From Centrapalus pauciflorus (taxonomy: Eukaryota > Streptophyta > Magnoliopsida > Asterales > Asteraceae), in assembly GCA_020465985.1 (NCBI GenBank), contig JAANYP010002076.1:1-64000 (forward strand): a stretch of DNA of 64,000 nt. Reading direction: 5' to 3'. Position numbers and translations under genes: made by a program. Under the pieces are notes generated by a model. It had not been told where the DNA came from. It worked only from the letters and a program-made list of their open reading frames with translations, and searched no databases. Positions 35,967 through 47,249 of this stretch are shown piece by piece. The stretch's first letter is position 1. The number at the start of each line of letters is the position of its first letter.

Positions 35967-38272
35967 CTAAACTTTAGACTTGGCAGTTTCAACATTTGTA
36001 TCAACAGGTTCACCTGAGTTTTTCCCTTTAACACACCATATTTGTTTAAACTTTAATTTTGGTTTAGCTAAAACTTGTTTTTGGTGTGTGGACTGTTTCT
36101 TATTGGCTTTTGAGGACCTGTGATCAATTGTTTTCTTTGGAACTGATGCAGTAGGAGGTTTGGCCTTTTGATGAATCACAGTTTGTTTTGCAACAGATGA
36201 TTTATAAAAACAATCTCTGGCCAAGTGTTTTCTTCTGCCACAATGAAAACATTTTTTGACTGTTTGAATTGGATAACCAGTTTTATTGGACAATTTATGG
36301 TTCTTGTTCCTCTGATTTCCCCTTCTATGCTGTTGTTTGGGAAACTTTTGGACACCATGCTTTTGGCATGTGCAGACTTGAACATTTTTACCCTTTTTAT
36401 TATTCTTTGAAGAAGATGCAGTGTTACAGTTAGAACGTACAGAAACCAGTGGAGCAGCATTGCACACACTCATCTTCTCCTTTCCTCTCTTATTGGGGGC
36501 TTGGATTTCAATAGGTGCACTCCTTGTTTTGTGTTCTTTCTCAACTGTTGTGCACTCACAGTCTCTATTTTGAATCTGATCTTCTTTAGATTCAGGACTG
36601 TTATCAAGGACAGGATCTACAGTAGTCATAGACTCATCTAATGGTTCATTGACAAGCCTATCAGCAACCTCACTCATTGGATGAATGTATTTGTTGTTGT
36701 ATGGGGGTGGAGTAGCTCTGTATCCTATACCTTCTTTGGTGTTAACCTGAGATTTTACCCTGTCTTTAAATTGGACTTCCATTAGGTGTTCCAGCTTTTG
36801 ATTTGCCTCTAACACCTTTTGTTCAGTCTCTTCTACCTTTTTATTTAGGGATTCTATTTTCTTATTCAGCTCCTTTTTCTCCCACTCATGATATGTTCTA
36901 TCATGTCCCATTTGAATCTCATTATCCTTATAGTAATTGATCTGTTTTTCAAGATCTTCTATTGCTTGCATGTATTCATATCTCATTTCTTCCATCTTAG
37001 CTAGAGTTTTACACATGCTCTCATTATGATCTCCGTACTTTTTAACCATATTTTTGCATGTTTGAGAGCAAAGTTTAGAATTTACCTCAGATGTTAGTTC
37101 AGTGGAGGTGACAGTTGATGTTTCTGCCATTAGAGCCTGATTTTGGAATTCTTCCTCTGTCTGATCACTCCAATCAAACACATTGTCTTCTTGAGAGACA
37201 AGTGCTTGTGATGATGAAGGCTGATTAGTCTGCTGAGGTCTTGATGACTGTTGACCTTGAGATCTGCATTCTCTGGCAAAGTGGCCAAGCTTGTAACATT
37301 TAAAACATTCAACTTTTGACTTATCAAAAGCTTGTTTTCCTTCTACTCTGGCTTGAAAGTTGGTTCTGCCAGTTCTTTTCAGAAACCTCTTGGCCCTCAT
37401 GGTCAGCATTGCATGTTGACACTTCAGATCCATCTCTTCTAGATCATCAGGATGAATCTGTTCTAGATCTTCAGCATTTAGAGCAAACTGTCCATCATTA
37501 GCAACAAAAGCCTCATAGTGAACTTCAGTAGAGTTACCATCACCATCTGAAAATAAATCACTGCAATTAGATTTTTCAGATGATAGAAGAGCAGTACTGT
37601 TATTATAAGAAAGAGATTTCTTTTTAGTATCAATCTTAGTCTCAAACACTCTCAGACTGTTATACAGATCATCCAGTTCTATTTCATCTAGAGTATGTTT
37701 TGTTCTCCATTGAGCAGCATAAACTGTCCATTCTTCTCCAAGAGATCTAAGAAACTTTCTGTTGACCTCATCTTGATCCAGGCTGACTTTTGCACTTTCC
37801 AATTCACTTATCAGTTTGTTGAACCTGTCAAAGATTTGAGTAAGGTTTTCATTCTTGCCACCAGAAAAGTTCTCATACTGCTGCTTCAAAAGATCCTTTT
37901 GATTTCTCTTGGTACTGGCCTTACCAGCAAATCTTTTCTCTAAAGCTATCCAAAGAGAATGAGCAGTATAAAACTTTTTGAACTAATGTTGATAAGCATT
38001 AGGAATGGCTATTTGTAAAAGTGTAAGAGCTTTTACTTCATTCATTCTAGCCTTTCTTTCAAGTTCAGTTTTTGGAGGAGTTTTGATGGGTTTGCCCTCA
38101 GCATCAAGTTCAGGATCAACTGCAGGAGGAAATTCAACAGCTTCCATATGGCATAATCAATGAATTGAATATGCTGTTGAATCTTGAATTTCCACATCTC
38201 AAACTCAGTGGGCTTGAGCATAGGCACTTTGAGTCCTTGCCCAGATCCACTACTGCTATTATCAAATTCCAT
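35967..38272 (-). pseudogene. gag of element C
   Basis: ATG at 38272 (MEFDNSSSGSGQGLKVPMLK). A base loss near 38145 (IWKLLNF for IWEAVEF) shifts the frame, and a TAG at 37983-37985 replaces CAG of the other copies. From 37889 the frame is open for 640 codons: gag core, knuckle CFKCYKLGHFAREC, coiled coil EKKELNKKIESLNKKVEETE, second knuckle CFHCGRRKHLARDC. A stop at 35967 truncates the tail; the gag end VYSTTN-stop is still present near 35700. This is the longest open gag in the window. Confidence 0.88.
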
Positions 38273-38334
38273 TGCAGAAAATTAAAATTGTTAAAAGAAA
38301 GCTTTCGACTTTGAAAAACAAAGAACGACCTGTG

Positions 38335-38346
38335 GCTCTGATACCA
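38335..38346 (-). other. primer binding site of element C
   Basis: TGGCTCTGATACCA (about 38333-38346), complement of the initiator-Met tRNA end, two bases from the 5' LTR. Confidence 0.9.
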
Positions 38347-38348
38347 CT

Positions 38349-39012
38349 TGTCAGGATCTAAACTTAACTACCTAGGATTAACTGATTTGAATTGATCAGA
38401 GTGTAAACCAATAATCTTGTAATAAGTCAAAGTCTAATTAAGAAGTTTGCGGAATAACACTTAATTATCTTGATAAAAGCTTTCTGAATCAATAACAAAT
38501 AAACATAAGTGAATAAACGAAGTGGCTTGTATTGCTTAACAGAATGATTACAATCACCTCTAGTCTGTTTGATTAGACGAAGAACACAAATTGTTCTTAG
38601 GGTTTTTCAACCTTAGAGGCTTATGAAAACTTAAACAAAAAGCAATTACAATCTTTTAATGCACAGAAACTTCTATTTCATAGAAAAACCTATTCTAAGA
38701 ATTTATAATGCTTTCTGATTTGTTTGCTTGAAGGACTCTAACTTCTCTGATAGTAGATATGCTGGAATCTTCGTGTAAATATCTTTTCCTGAATATCAGC
38801 ACTTTCTGTTAATGAAACTGTTGAGCAGCTTGAATCACTAAGCAGCTTGAACAGAACAGCTTGAGTAGATTTACTCTGGCAGCTTGAACTTTTACACTAG
38901 CAGCTCGAACTTCTTCAACTATCAGCATGAACTTTGTACTTACATATAAAATCTACTAATCAGTTTGAGAAGTCTAACTAACAGTTTGAACTACTTAGAA
39001 TATTTCCAAACA
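38349..39012 (-). repeat. 5' LTR of element C
   Basis: 664 bp; minus-strand TATA box TATAAAT at 38701-38707; U3 motif array CAGCTTGAAC at 38820-38990; starts TGTTTGG (one change from TGTTGGG) and ends CCTGACA. Confidence 0.93.
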
Positions 39013-39017
39013 GTTTA

Positions 39018-39558
39018 TCAAAAATTTTCTATGTTCTGCCTTTGAATGCCCTGTTGGCCTTTTCCTTTTCTTCTGATTCTCCTTGACCACAAACCCTCTT
39101 AGATAGTCACCTAAGGTTTCATCATCTTTCATTGGTTCATGATTTTGCTGGTCTAGGATTTCATCTTGTTCTTTTGCTAATTTTCTTGCCAGTTCAGCGT
39201 CATGGGCAACCTGGGCTTCTTTAGAAGAGAATTTGATCTTTGGAGACTCAATAAGAATGCCTTTGCCCTTCTCTCTGGAAGTTGATGCTGTGGATTGGAC
39301 TGTTGTGACAGGACCCTTAGAACCTTCTCTGATGACAACTCCACTTGTCCTGGGGGGATCAGCTTGAGTTTCTAGACTAACAGCTTGAGTAGCTGTTGGG
39401 ACTGTTAGCCTAGAAACTGAAACTGTTGGAGGGGAAGTTGAAGCCGTTTGGACATGATGAGGGATCCCCTGATTTTCTGATTTGTTTCCTTGAAGAACTC
39501 TGATTTCTCTGAAAGTATATATGCTTGGAAGATAATCAAATCTTGAAATATAAATCAC
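39018..39558 (-). pseudogene. U3/envelope-like chimeric ORF, tandem unit 1 (5' piece)
   Basis: Translation starts in U3-derived sequence (IYISRFDYLPSIYTFREIRV) and passes in frame through the tandem junction into ENQGIPHHVQ of the envelope-like protein, then KEKGKGILIESPKIKFSSKE and DDETLGDYLRGFVVKENQKK to the copia C insertion. The first codon of the U3 part is GTG, not ATG. Confidence 0.75.
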
Positions 39559-39856
39559 TTCCTGAATTTCTACACTTTCTGTTGTTAATCTGTTGAGCAG
39601 CTTGAACTTTTAACTCTGGCAGCTTGAACTTTTGAACTAGCAGCTCGAACTTATTTAACTAACAGCTTGAACTTTGTAATTACACAGAAATACTACTAAC
39701 AGTCTGAGAAATATAACTAACAGTTTGACATACTCAGAATATTTCCCAACAATCTCCCCCTAACTTAAATTATTTACACAAGACTTTAAGTTTCTATACA
39801 AATAAGGAAATAAAACTAAGTAAAACTGCTATTTTCAAAATAAGGCATCCAAAAAC

Positions 39857-41164
39857 TTACAGTTGTGAAAGTTTCCGCCTTTTTGCCTTTATGAAATCTC
39901 TCTTCAACTCCTCTTTATAATAGTTAATCTTCATTGAGTTCATTTGGAGTAGCCATGCCTTTGGCAGATTGAGAAATTCAGAACTGTAAAACCTGTTGGA
40001 ACCGTCTGCAACCTTGAGTCTATATCTCATTGGTTTGGCATATAAATCAACCTGTACAATTTTCATATCCTTGGCAGCTTCTATTTCTACTCTTGTAGAG
40101 TCTGGATCAAAAATGCTTCTAACATCTTTTACATTTCGTTGAACCCAGACGCATTGAGATCTTGAATGACTGAAAGTTCCAATATGATGCATTTTTGTCA
40201 GTTCATCTCTAGTTAGTCTTTGTGCCAGCTGAATTAGGCTCTTATACTCTTCTTCTGGACCAGCCCTTCTTCTGATTACAAAATGATATTCTAAATCAAT
40301 GTCATCCATTGATTTAGCATACCAGTAAGTAATAGGAGGTTTAGAGAAGTCATATTGATCCAGGGCCTTTTCAATTTCCATTGCCTTTTGTAACTGTTCT
40401 TCAAACAACACTCTCTTAAGCTGATCAAACTTTGCTTGATGAATGGCTTCAGAAGGAGTATTACTAACAGCACCTTGAACTGGTTCTTTTGGACCTTGGA
40501 CTTGTTGGGAGGCATTGGATGCTTTTTATTTTTCCTTCTCTTTGTCATATAACGCCTGAAGCTTTTCTGTTGACCATGACTGAGCAATTACTCTTGATAT
40601 TCCAGCTGAAGCAGAGAAGTTTATCAAAAAATTTCTATGTTCTGCCTTTGAATGCCCTCTTGGCCTTTTCTTTTTCTTCTGTTTCTCCTTGACCACAAAC
40701 CCTCTTAGATAGTCACCTAAGGTTTCATCATCTTTCATTGGTTCATGATTTTGCTGGTCTAGGATTTCATCTTGTTCTTTTGCTAATTTCCTTGCCAGTT
40801 CAGTGTCATGGGCAACCTGGGCTTCTTTAGAAGAGAATTTGATCTTTGGAGACTCAATCAGAATGCCTTTGCCCTTGTCTCTGGAAGCTGATGCTGTGGA
40901 TTGGACTGTTGTGACAGGACCCTGAGAACCTTCTCTGATGACAACTCCACTTGTCCTGGTGGGATCAGCTTGAGTTTCTAGACTAACAACTTGAGTAGCT
41001 GTTGGGACTGTTAGCCTAGAAACTGAAACTGTCGGAGGGGAAGTTGAAGCTGTTTGGACATGATGAGGGATCTCCTGATTTTCTGATTTGTTTCCTTGAA
41101 GAACTCTGATTTCTCTGAAAGTAGATATGCTTGGAAGATATTCAAATCTTGAAATATAAATCAC
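39857..41164 (-). pseudogene. U3/envelope-like chimeric ORF, tandem unit 2
   Basis: 41164-40526 runs from U3 sequence (IYISRFEYLPSISTFREIRV) through the junction into the envelope-like C-terminus; it stops at TAA 40526-40528 where sister units have GAA. 40411-39857 carries EEQLQKAMEIEKALDQYDFS and WYAKSMDDIDLEYHFVIRRR and ends at ...RRKLSQL-stop, the natural terminus, 105 bp before the polypurine tract. Confidence 0.78.
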
Positions 41165-41462
41165 TTCCAGAATTTCAGCACTTTCTGTTGTTAATCTGTT
41201 GAACAGCTTGAACTTTTAACTCTAGCAGCTTGAACATTTGAACTGGCAGCTCGAACTTATTCAACTAACAGATTGAACTTTGTAATTACACAGAAATACT
41301 ACTAACAGTCTGAGAAATCTAACTACCAGCTTGACATACTCAGAATATTTCCCAACAATCTCCCCCTAACTTTAATTCTTTACACAAGACTTTAAGTTTC
41401 TATACAAATAAGGAAATAAAACTATGTAAAACTGTTATTTACAAAATAAGGCATCCAAAAAC

Positions 41463-42769
41463 TTACAATTTTGAAAGTTTCTGCCTTATTTCCTTTGTGA
41501 AATCTCTCTTCAACTCCTCTTTATCACAGTTAATCTTCATTGAGTTCATTTGGAGTAGCCATGCCTTTGGCAGATTGAGAAATTCAAAACTGTAAAACCT
41601 GCTGGATCTGTCTGCAAGCTTGAGTCTATATGTCATTGATTTGGCATATAAATTAACCTGTACAATTTTCATATCCTTGGCAGCTTCTATTTCTACTGTT
41701 GTAGACTCTGGATGAAAAATGCTTCTAACATCTTTTACATTTCGTTGAACCCAGACGCATTGAGATCTTGAATGACTGACAGTTCCAATATGATGCATTT
41801 TTGTCAGTTCATCTCTAGTTAGTCTTTGTGCCAGCTGAACTAGGCTCTTATATCTTCTTCTAGACCAACCACTCTTCTGATTACAAAATGATAGTCTAAA
41901 TCAATGTCATCCATTGATTTAGCATACCCGTAAGTAAAAGGAGGTTTAGAGAAGTCATACTGATCCAGGGCCTTTTCAATTTCCATTGCCTTTTGAAACT
42001 GTTGTTCAAACAACACTCTCTTAAGTTGATCAAACTTTGTTGGATGAATGATTTCAGAAGGAGTATTACTAGCAGCAGCTTGAACTGGTTCTTTTGGACC
42101 TTGGACTTGTTGGGAGGCTTTGGATGCTTTTTCTTTTTCCTTCTCTTTGTCATATAACGCCTGAAGCTTTTCTGTTGACCATGACTGAGCAATTACTCTT
42201 GATATTCCAGCTGAAGCAGAGAAGTTTATCAAAAATTTTCTATGTTCCGCCTTTGATTGCCCTTTTGGCATTTTCCTTTTCTTCTGATTCTCCTTGACCA
42301 CAAACCCTCTTAGATAGTCACCTAAGGTTTCATCTTCTTTCATTGGTTCATGAGTTTACTGGTCTAGGTTTTCATCTTGGTCTTCTGCTAATTTCCTTGC
42401 TAGTTCAGCATCATGGGCAACCTGGGCTTCTTTAGAAGAGAATTTGATCTTTGGAGACTCAATCAGAATGCCTTTGCCCTTGTCTCTGCAAGCTGATGCT
42501 GTGGATTGGACTGTTGTGACAGGACCCTGAGAACCTTCTCTGATGACAACTCCACTTGTCCTGGTGGGATCAGCTTGAGTTTCTAGACTAACAGCTTGAG
42601 TAGTTGTTGGAAGTGTTAGCCTAGAAATTGAAATTGTTGGAGGGGAAGTTGAAGCTGTTTGGACGTGATGAGGGATCTCCTGATTTTCTAATTTGTTTCC
42701 TTGAAGAACTCTGATTTCTCTGAAATTAGATATGCTTGGAAGATAATCAAATCTTGAAATATAAATCAT
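41463..42769 (-). pseudogene. U3/envelope-like chimeric ORF, tandem unit 3
   Basis: Here the U3-derived start codon is a real ATG (42767-42769): MIYISRFDYLPSISNFREIR fused in frame to ENQEIPHHVQTASTSPP. It ends early at TAA 42356-42358, where sister units have CAA. 42343-41840 and 41798-41463 carry the rest with one frameshift near 41850. Confidence 0.78.
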
Positions 42770-43066
42770 TTCCTGAATTTCAGCACTTTCTGTTGTTAAT
42801 CTGTTGAGCAGCTTGAACTTTTAACTCTGGTAGCTTGAACTTTTGAACTAGCAGCTCGAACTTATTCAACTAACAACTTGAACTTTCTAATTACACAGAA
42901 ATACTACTAACAGTCTGAGAAATCTAACTAACAGCTTGACATACTCAGGATATTTACCAACAATCTCCCCTAACATAAATTCTTTACACAAGACTTTAAG
43001 TTTCTATACAAATAAGGAAATAAAACTAAGTAAAACTGTTATTTACAAAATAAGGCATCCAAAAAC

Positions 43067-44690
43067 TTACAGTTGTGAAAGTTTCTGCCTTATTGCCTTT
43101 ATGAAATCTCTCTTCAACTCCTCTTTATCACAGTTAGTCTTCATTGAGTTCATTTGGAGTAGCCATGCCTTTGGCAGATTGAGAAATTCAAAACTGTAAA
43201 ACCCGCTGGATTCGTCTGCAAGCTTGAGTCTATATGTCATTGATTTGGCATATAAATCAACCTGTACAATTTTCATATCCTTGGCAGCTTCTATTTCTAC
43301 TCTTGTAGACTCTGGATCAAAAATGCTTCTAAGATCTTTTACATTTCGTTGAACCTAGACGCATTGAGATCTTGAATGACCGAAAGTTCCAATATGATGC
43401 ATTTTTGTCAGTTCATCTCTAGTTAGTCTTTGTGCCAGCTGAACTAGGCTCGTATACTCTTCTTCTGGACCAGCCTCTCTTCTGATTACAAAATGATAGT
43501 CTAATTCAATGTCATCCATTGATTTAGCATACCAGTAAGTAATAGGAGGTTTAGAGAAGTCATACTGATCCAGGGCCTTTTCAATTTCCATTGCCTTTTG
43601 TAACTGTTCTTCAAACAACACTCTCTTAACCTGATCAAACTTTGCTTGATGAGTGATTTCAGAAGGAGTATTACTAGCAGCAGCTTGAACTAGTTCTTGT
43701 GGACCTTGGACTTGTTGGGAGGCTTTGGATGCTTTTTCTTTTTCCTTCTCTTTGTCATATAACGCCTGAAGCTTTTCTACTGACCATGACTGAGCAACTC
43801 CTCTTGATATTCCAGCTGAAGCAGAGAAGTTTATAAAAATTTTTCTATGTTCTGCCTTTGATTGCCCTTTTGGCATTTTCCTTTTCTTCCGATTCTCCTT
43901 GACCACAAACCCTCTTAGATAGTCACCTAAGGTTTCATCTTCTTTCATTGGTTCATGAGTTTGCTGGTGTAGGATTTCATCTTGTTCTTCTGCTAATTTC
44001 CTTGCTAGTTCAGCATCATGGGCAACCTGGGCTTCTTTAGAAGAGAATTTGATATTTGGAGACTCAATCAGAATGCCTTTGCCCTTGTCTCTGGAAGCTG
44101 ATGCTGTGGATTGGACTGTTGTGACAGGACCCTGAGAACCTTCTCTGATGACAACTCCACTTGTCCTGGTGGGATCAGCTTGAGTTTCTAGACTCACAGC
44201 TTGAGTAGCTGTTGGGAGTGTTAGCCTAGAAACTGAAACTGTTGGAGGGGAAGTTGAAGCTGTTTGGACTGGATGAGGGATCTCCTGATTCTCCCCCTTT
44301 TTGGATGCATTGGTTTGGCTAGGTGGACCAAAAACCTTTGCATGTAGGGTTCGAATCAACTTCTCAAGCTATACGATCTTGTTACCACATAGAGTGAACC
44401 CACGATGAAAATAATCCAATCTTTGTTGTTGGGCTGCTGTAAACTGTTGCAAAGCTGTGATTTGAGCCCCCTATGCAGCATAAATGGACTTATAATGTTC
44501 CAATATAGCTACAACAGGTTTCAGCTGTTGATCCGTTAAAGCCATGAGTTGCAGACTAGCCTCAAGATCTTCAAATGATAGTGGTATTTGAGATCTATCA
44601 CTGGCAGGTATTCCAGAAGTAGAAACATCTGGGCCCATTTGTTCTTGGTACTGGGGACTTTCAGAAGGTGCTTGCACACCCTCTGTTGCC
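43067..44690 (-). pseudogene. envelope-like ORF C-terminus, tandem unit 4 (original copy)
   Basis: This copy joins the authentic upstream sequence, not U3. 44692-44471 (MATEGVQAPSESPQYQEQMG...ASLQLMALTDQQLKPVVAIL) and, past a TAG, 44359-43355 (FGPPSQTNASKKGENQEIPH, KDKGKGILIESPNIKFSSKE, FEEQLQKAMEIEKALDQYDF). A TAG at 43355-43357 replaces TGG of the sisters (QCVWVQRN). 43276-43067 gives the final MKIVQVDLYAKSMTYRLKLA and ends RQKLSQL-stop. Confidence 0.8.
44291..44302 (-). other. internal polypurine-like tract in element B
   Basis: Minus strand AAAAAGGGGGAG. The tandem units of element B begin with the very next base (AATCAGGAG). See the finding on the array. Confidence 0.7.
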
Positions 44691-44692
44691 AT

Positions 44693-45827
44693 GGGTGTGG
44701 TCTTAGATATGATGACACTGTCCTGTGCCTCTTATGTAGAGACATCAGTATTGTCAGCCACAAAACCCATATGGACATCCTCTGATGGGATGTCCACCTC
44801 CAAATTGAGGGTGAGAGTGTTCTCAATGGTTCCCTTTCGATATTCTGTGCAGGAGTGTCCCCCTGCACAGGGCTATTTGGCTCTTGCAATTGGGTTGAGG
44901 AGGAAGGAGCTCCTGAAACCCTTTGTCTTTTATACTTTAGCAGTGTGGGGGCTGGGGATGTATGTGTAATAGAAGGAGCAGATGGGATGTTTGTATCATG
45001 AGGAGTGGGTTGGGGTCCTGGGGGTGAAGCAGTGATGGATGGCTGAGCCTGCTCAGGACCCTCTCCTCTGTTTCTTGGATTGATGTCCAGCATTGCAGAA
45101 GGCAATGAGGCATCCACATTTAGAAAGTTGGCACTTGGTTTCAAAAGTCTTTTGATTGATGGTAAAGAGTGCCTATGAGAAACATGTACCCTTTTATGAA
45201 AATTTAAAGTTATTGCAAGACTTTGCAATTATTTCTGCCAAGAACCGTGGGTACATCAAAAATTTCCCATTCTTTAGGGCATGATGCCGTGACATCCCCT
45301 GAAAAATCATATTTGAAAAATTGAACTGTTGGCCCGTTGATAAGCACACCAAGGCAGTGGCAATATTCGAAGAAAATTCTTACCAACCAGTTCTTTTGGG
45401 GCTTATACACTGTTGTATAATATGCACAAGATATTTCCATTTAGGGGCAAAATGTGATTTAAAGAAAGTAAAAGAATCAGTTGGGCCCCTATACCCTATT
45501 GCAAAAAGTCATTCATGTAAAGCATTAATGGAGAGGTCAGTTATACCTGTGGCATCTTGAAGATGCAAATGTTGACGTATTGTCTCCTCAGTGATGGTAA
45601 TGGGGTTACCATCGATTATTGATGCAAAAGAAGTGACTCCATTGGAGGTATTGACTGTGGCAGATTTCCAGAACTGCTCTATATGGGCGACATAGATGGT
45701 GGGATTAATAGTGAGAGCATGATGGATATGGGAACTTCAAAGAAAGTCCCATCATGTCGTGGAATGGTTGAAGGTTAGTGTGTTTGAGAGAGTAGGGAAG
45801 ACATTTATGTTCTTTGACAAACTCCAT
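44693..45827 (-). pseudogene. envelope-like ORF, N-terminal part, element B
   Basis: ATG at 45825-45827, MEFVKEHKCLPYSLKHTNLQPF; one extra base near 45745 shifts the frame. Further segments match element C: GVTSFASIIDGNPITITEET, CISPKRTGW-type sequence, then QFFKYDFSGD / FSNMIFQGMSRHHALKNGKF near 45310 (Gln where C has a stop), VHVSHRHSLPSIKRLLKPSA and a Pro/Ser-rich stretch (45228-44536). At least four frame changes. Function unknown. Confidence 0.75.
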
Positions 45828-46069
45828 TAGAGATCAAGACGGTGATTTAGGGTTTGAATCAACTGTGTGTGAATCGCTCAAAACGAGAAAGAAAAGATCG
45901 TGGAAGATATTTTTGCAACTGGTAGTTGCAATCGAACGAAACTGGGACTTTTAAAGGTTTTGGATTTTCAAAAATATCTAGTCCCACGCACATACTTATA
46001 AGGAATTACAGAATTACCCTGCACACTTTGACAGATCATGTGAAAACAGCTAACAGTTCGAGTAAAATG

Positions 46070-46105
46070 AACTAGCAGCTTGAGAATAAACTCAAGCTGT
46101 TAGTT
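46070..46105. promoter_or_regulatory. hairpin before the envelope-like ORF, element B
   Basis: AACTAGCAGCTTGAG, loop AATAAA, CTCAAGCTGTTAGTT. Conserved with 32173-32208 of element C. Confidence 0.6.
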
Positions 46106-46219
46106 GAAAATTAAGCATTTTCTTATGAGACAGTGTCTCCCCCTTAACTAAGCACATTCAATAAGAATGTTCCTCATAAAATAAGAGAGAGTAATGAAAA
46201 ACAACTTAATCCATATTAA

Positions 46220-47249
46220 CCATACCAATATTTGATACTAGGAAGGTGAATCTTCCCATATCAAATGGTTTTGTCAATAGATCAGCTAACTGATCATCTG
46301 TATGAATTTTGGTAACTTAGATTAATTTCTTCTCATTACAGTCTCTTATAAAATGAAATCTAATGTCTATGTGCTTGGTTTTGGGAAATTTCACTGGATT
46401 TTGTACAATGCTTATTGCACTTGAGTTGTTAATATAAATAGTAGTAGATAGAAAGTTCATACCATAGTCTCTCAGTTGGTTCTGAATCCACATTACCTGG
46501 GAACAGCAGCTTGCAGCTGCAACATATTCTGCTTCAGTAGATGAGGTGGAAACAGTGGTTTGCTTTTTGCACTGCCAAGAGACCTGTCTTGCTCCTAGAT
46601 ATTGACATCCACCAGTTGTGGATTTTCTCTCTATGTTGCAACCTCCATAGTCACTGTCAGAATAGGCTGTTAGTTCAAGAGGAGAGTCCTTAGGATACCA
46701 TAGTCCCAATTGTGGTTGTCCCTTTAGGTATCTAAAGATTCTCTTAACAGCAAACAGATGTGAGTCCTTTGGAGCACATTGAAACCGGGCACAAACACAA
46801 ATAGCAAACATTATATCAGGTCTAGAAGATGTGAGATACATTATTGAACCTATCAAGGATCTATATAAGCGAATATCCACATCCACTCCATCTTTGTCTG
46901 CATCAAGCTGCTTGTGAGTGTCCATTCGACTGCTAGCAACATTGGTATCTTTGTAGCTAAACTTTTCCAGGATGTCATTTACATACTTTGATTGACTTAT
47001 AAAAAGTCCAGTGAGTTTCTGCTTGACCTGCAATCCTAGAAAGAAAGTGAGTTCCCCCATTGCACTCATTTGAAACTTTTTGTGCATCAAGGTTTCAAAC
47101 TCCTTGCACAGAATGTCATTTGTTGATCCAAAAATTATATCATCAACATAGATATGAACAAGCAGAATCTCTGATTTGATGGACTTTGTGAACAATGTCT
47201 TGTCCAGAGTACCTCTCTTGAATCCATTTTGTAGAAGGTATGAAGACAA
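46220..47249 (-). pseudogene. RT C-terminus and RNase H of element B
   Basis: 310 codons (47249-46317): FKRGTLDKTLFTKSIKSEIL, YVDDIIFGSTND (intact active site), FLGLQVKQKLTGLFISQSKY, TAYSDSDYGGCNIERKSTTG, STSSTEAEYVAAASC. A TAA at 46317-46319 replaces CAA of element C; the frame continues VTKIHTDDQLADLLTKPFDM to about 46220. Joined to the upstream RT segment by a frameshift near 47270. Confidence 0.92.

Larger units (their letters stand above)
28385..39012 (-). mobile_element. Sirevirus-like copia C (10.6 kb), nested in B
   Basis: 664-bp LTRs at 38349-39012 (5') and 28385-29048 (3'), target duplication GTTTA at 28380-28384 and 39013-39017. By my eye count the LTRs differ at about 17 positions. 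All copia domains are present plus a ~900-codon envelope-like region between RNase H and the polypurine tract. Each ORF carries a few frameshifts or stops. Confidence 0.95.
27236..44290 (-). repeat. four-copy tandem array of a ~1605-bp env/PPT/U3 unit in element B
   Basis: Units: 27236-28384 plus 39018-39475 (split by copia C, about 1607 bp), 39476-41080, 41081-42684 and 42685-44288/44290. Each holds, on the minus strand, the last ~430 codons of the envelope-like ORF, ~105 bp of 3' untranslated DNA, a polypurine tract GGGGGAGAT and the first ~276 bp of the LTR (TGTTGGG... to CAAATCAGAA). The three junctions read CAAATCAGAA joined to AATCAGGAG (the third with one change). Thus the array was built once and copied, not by independent events. 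Confidence 0.9.
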
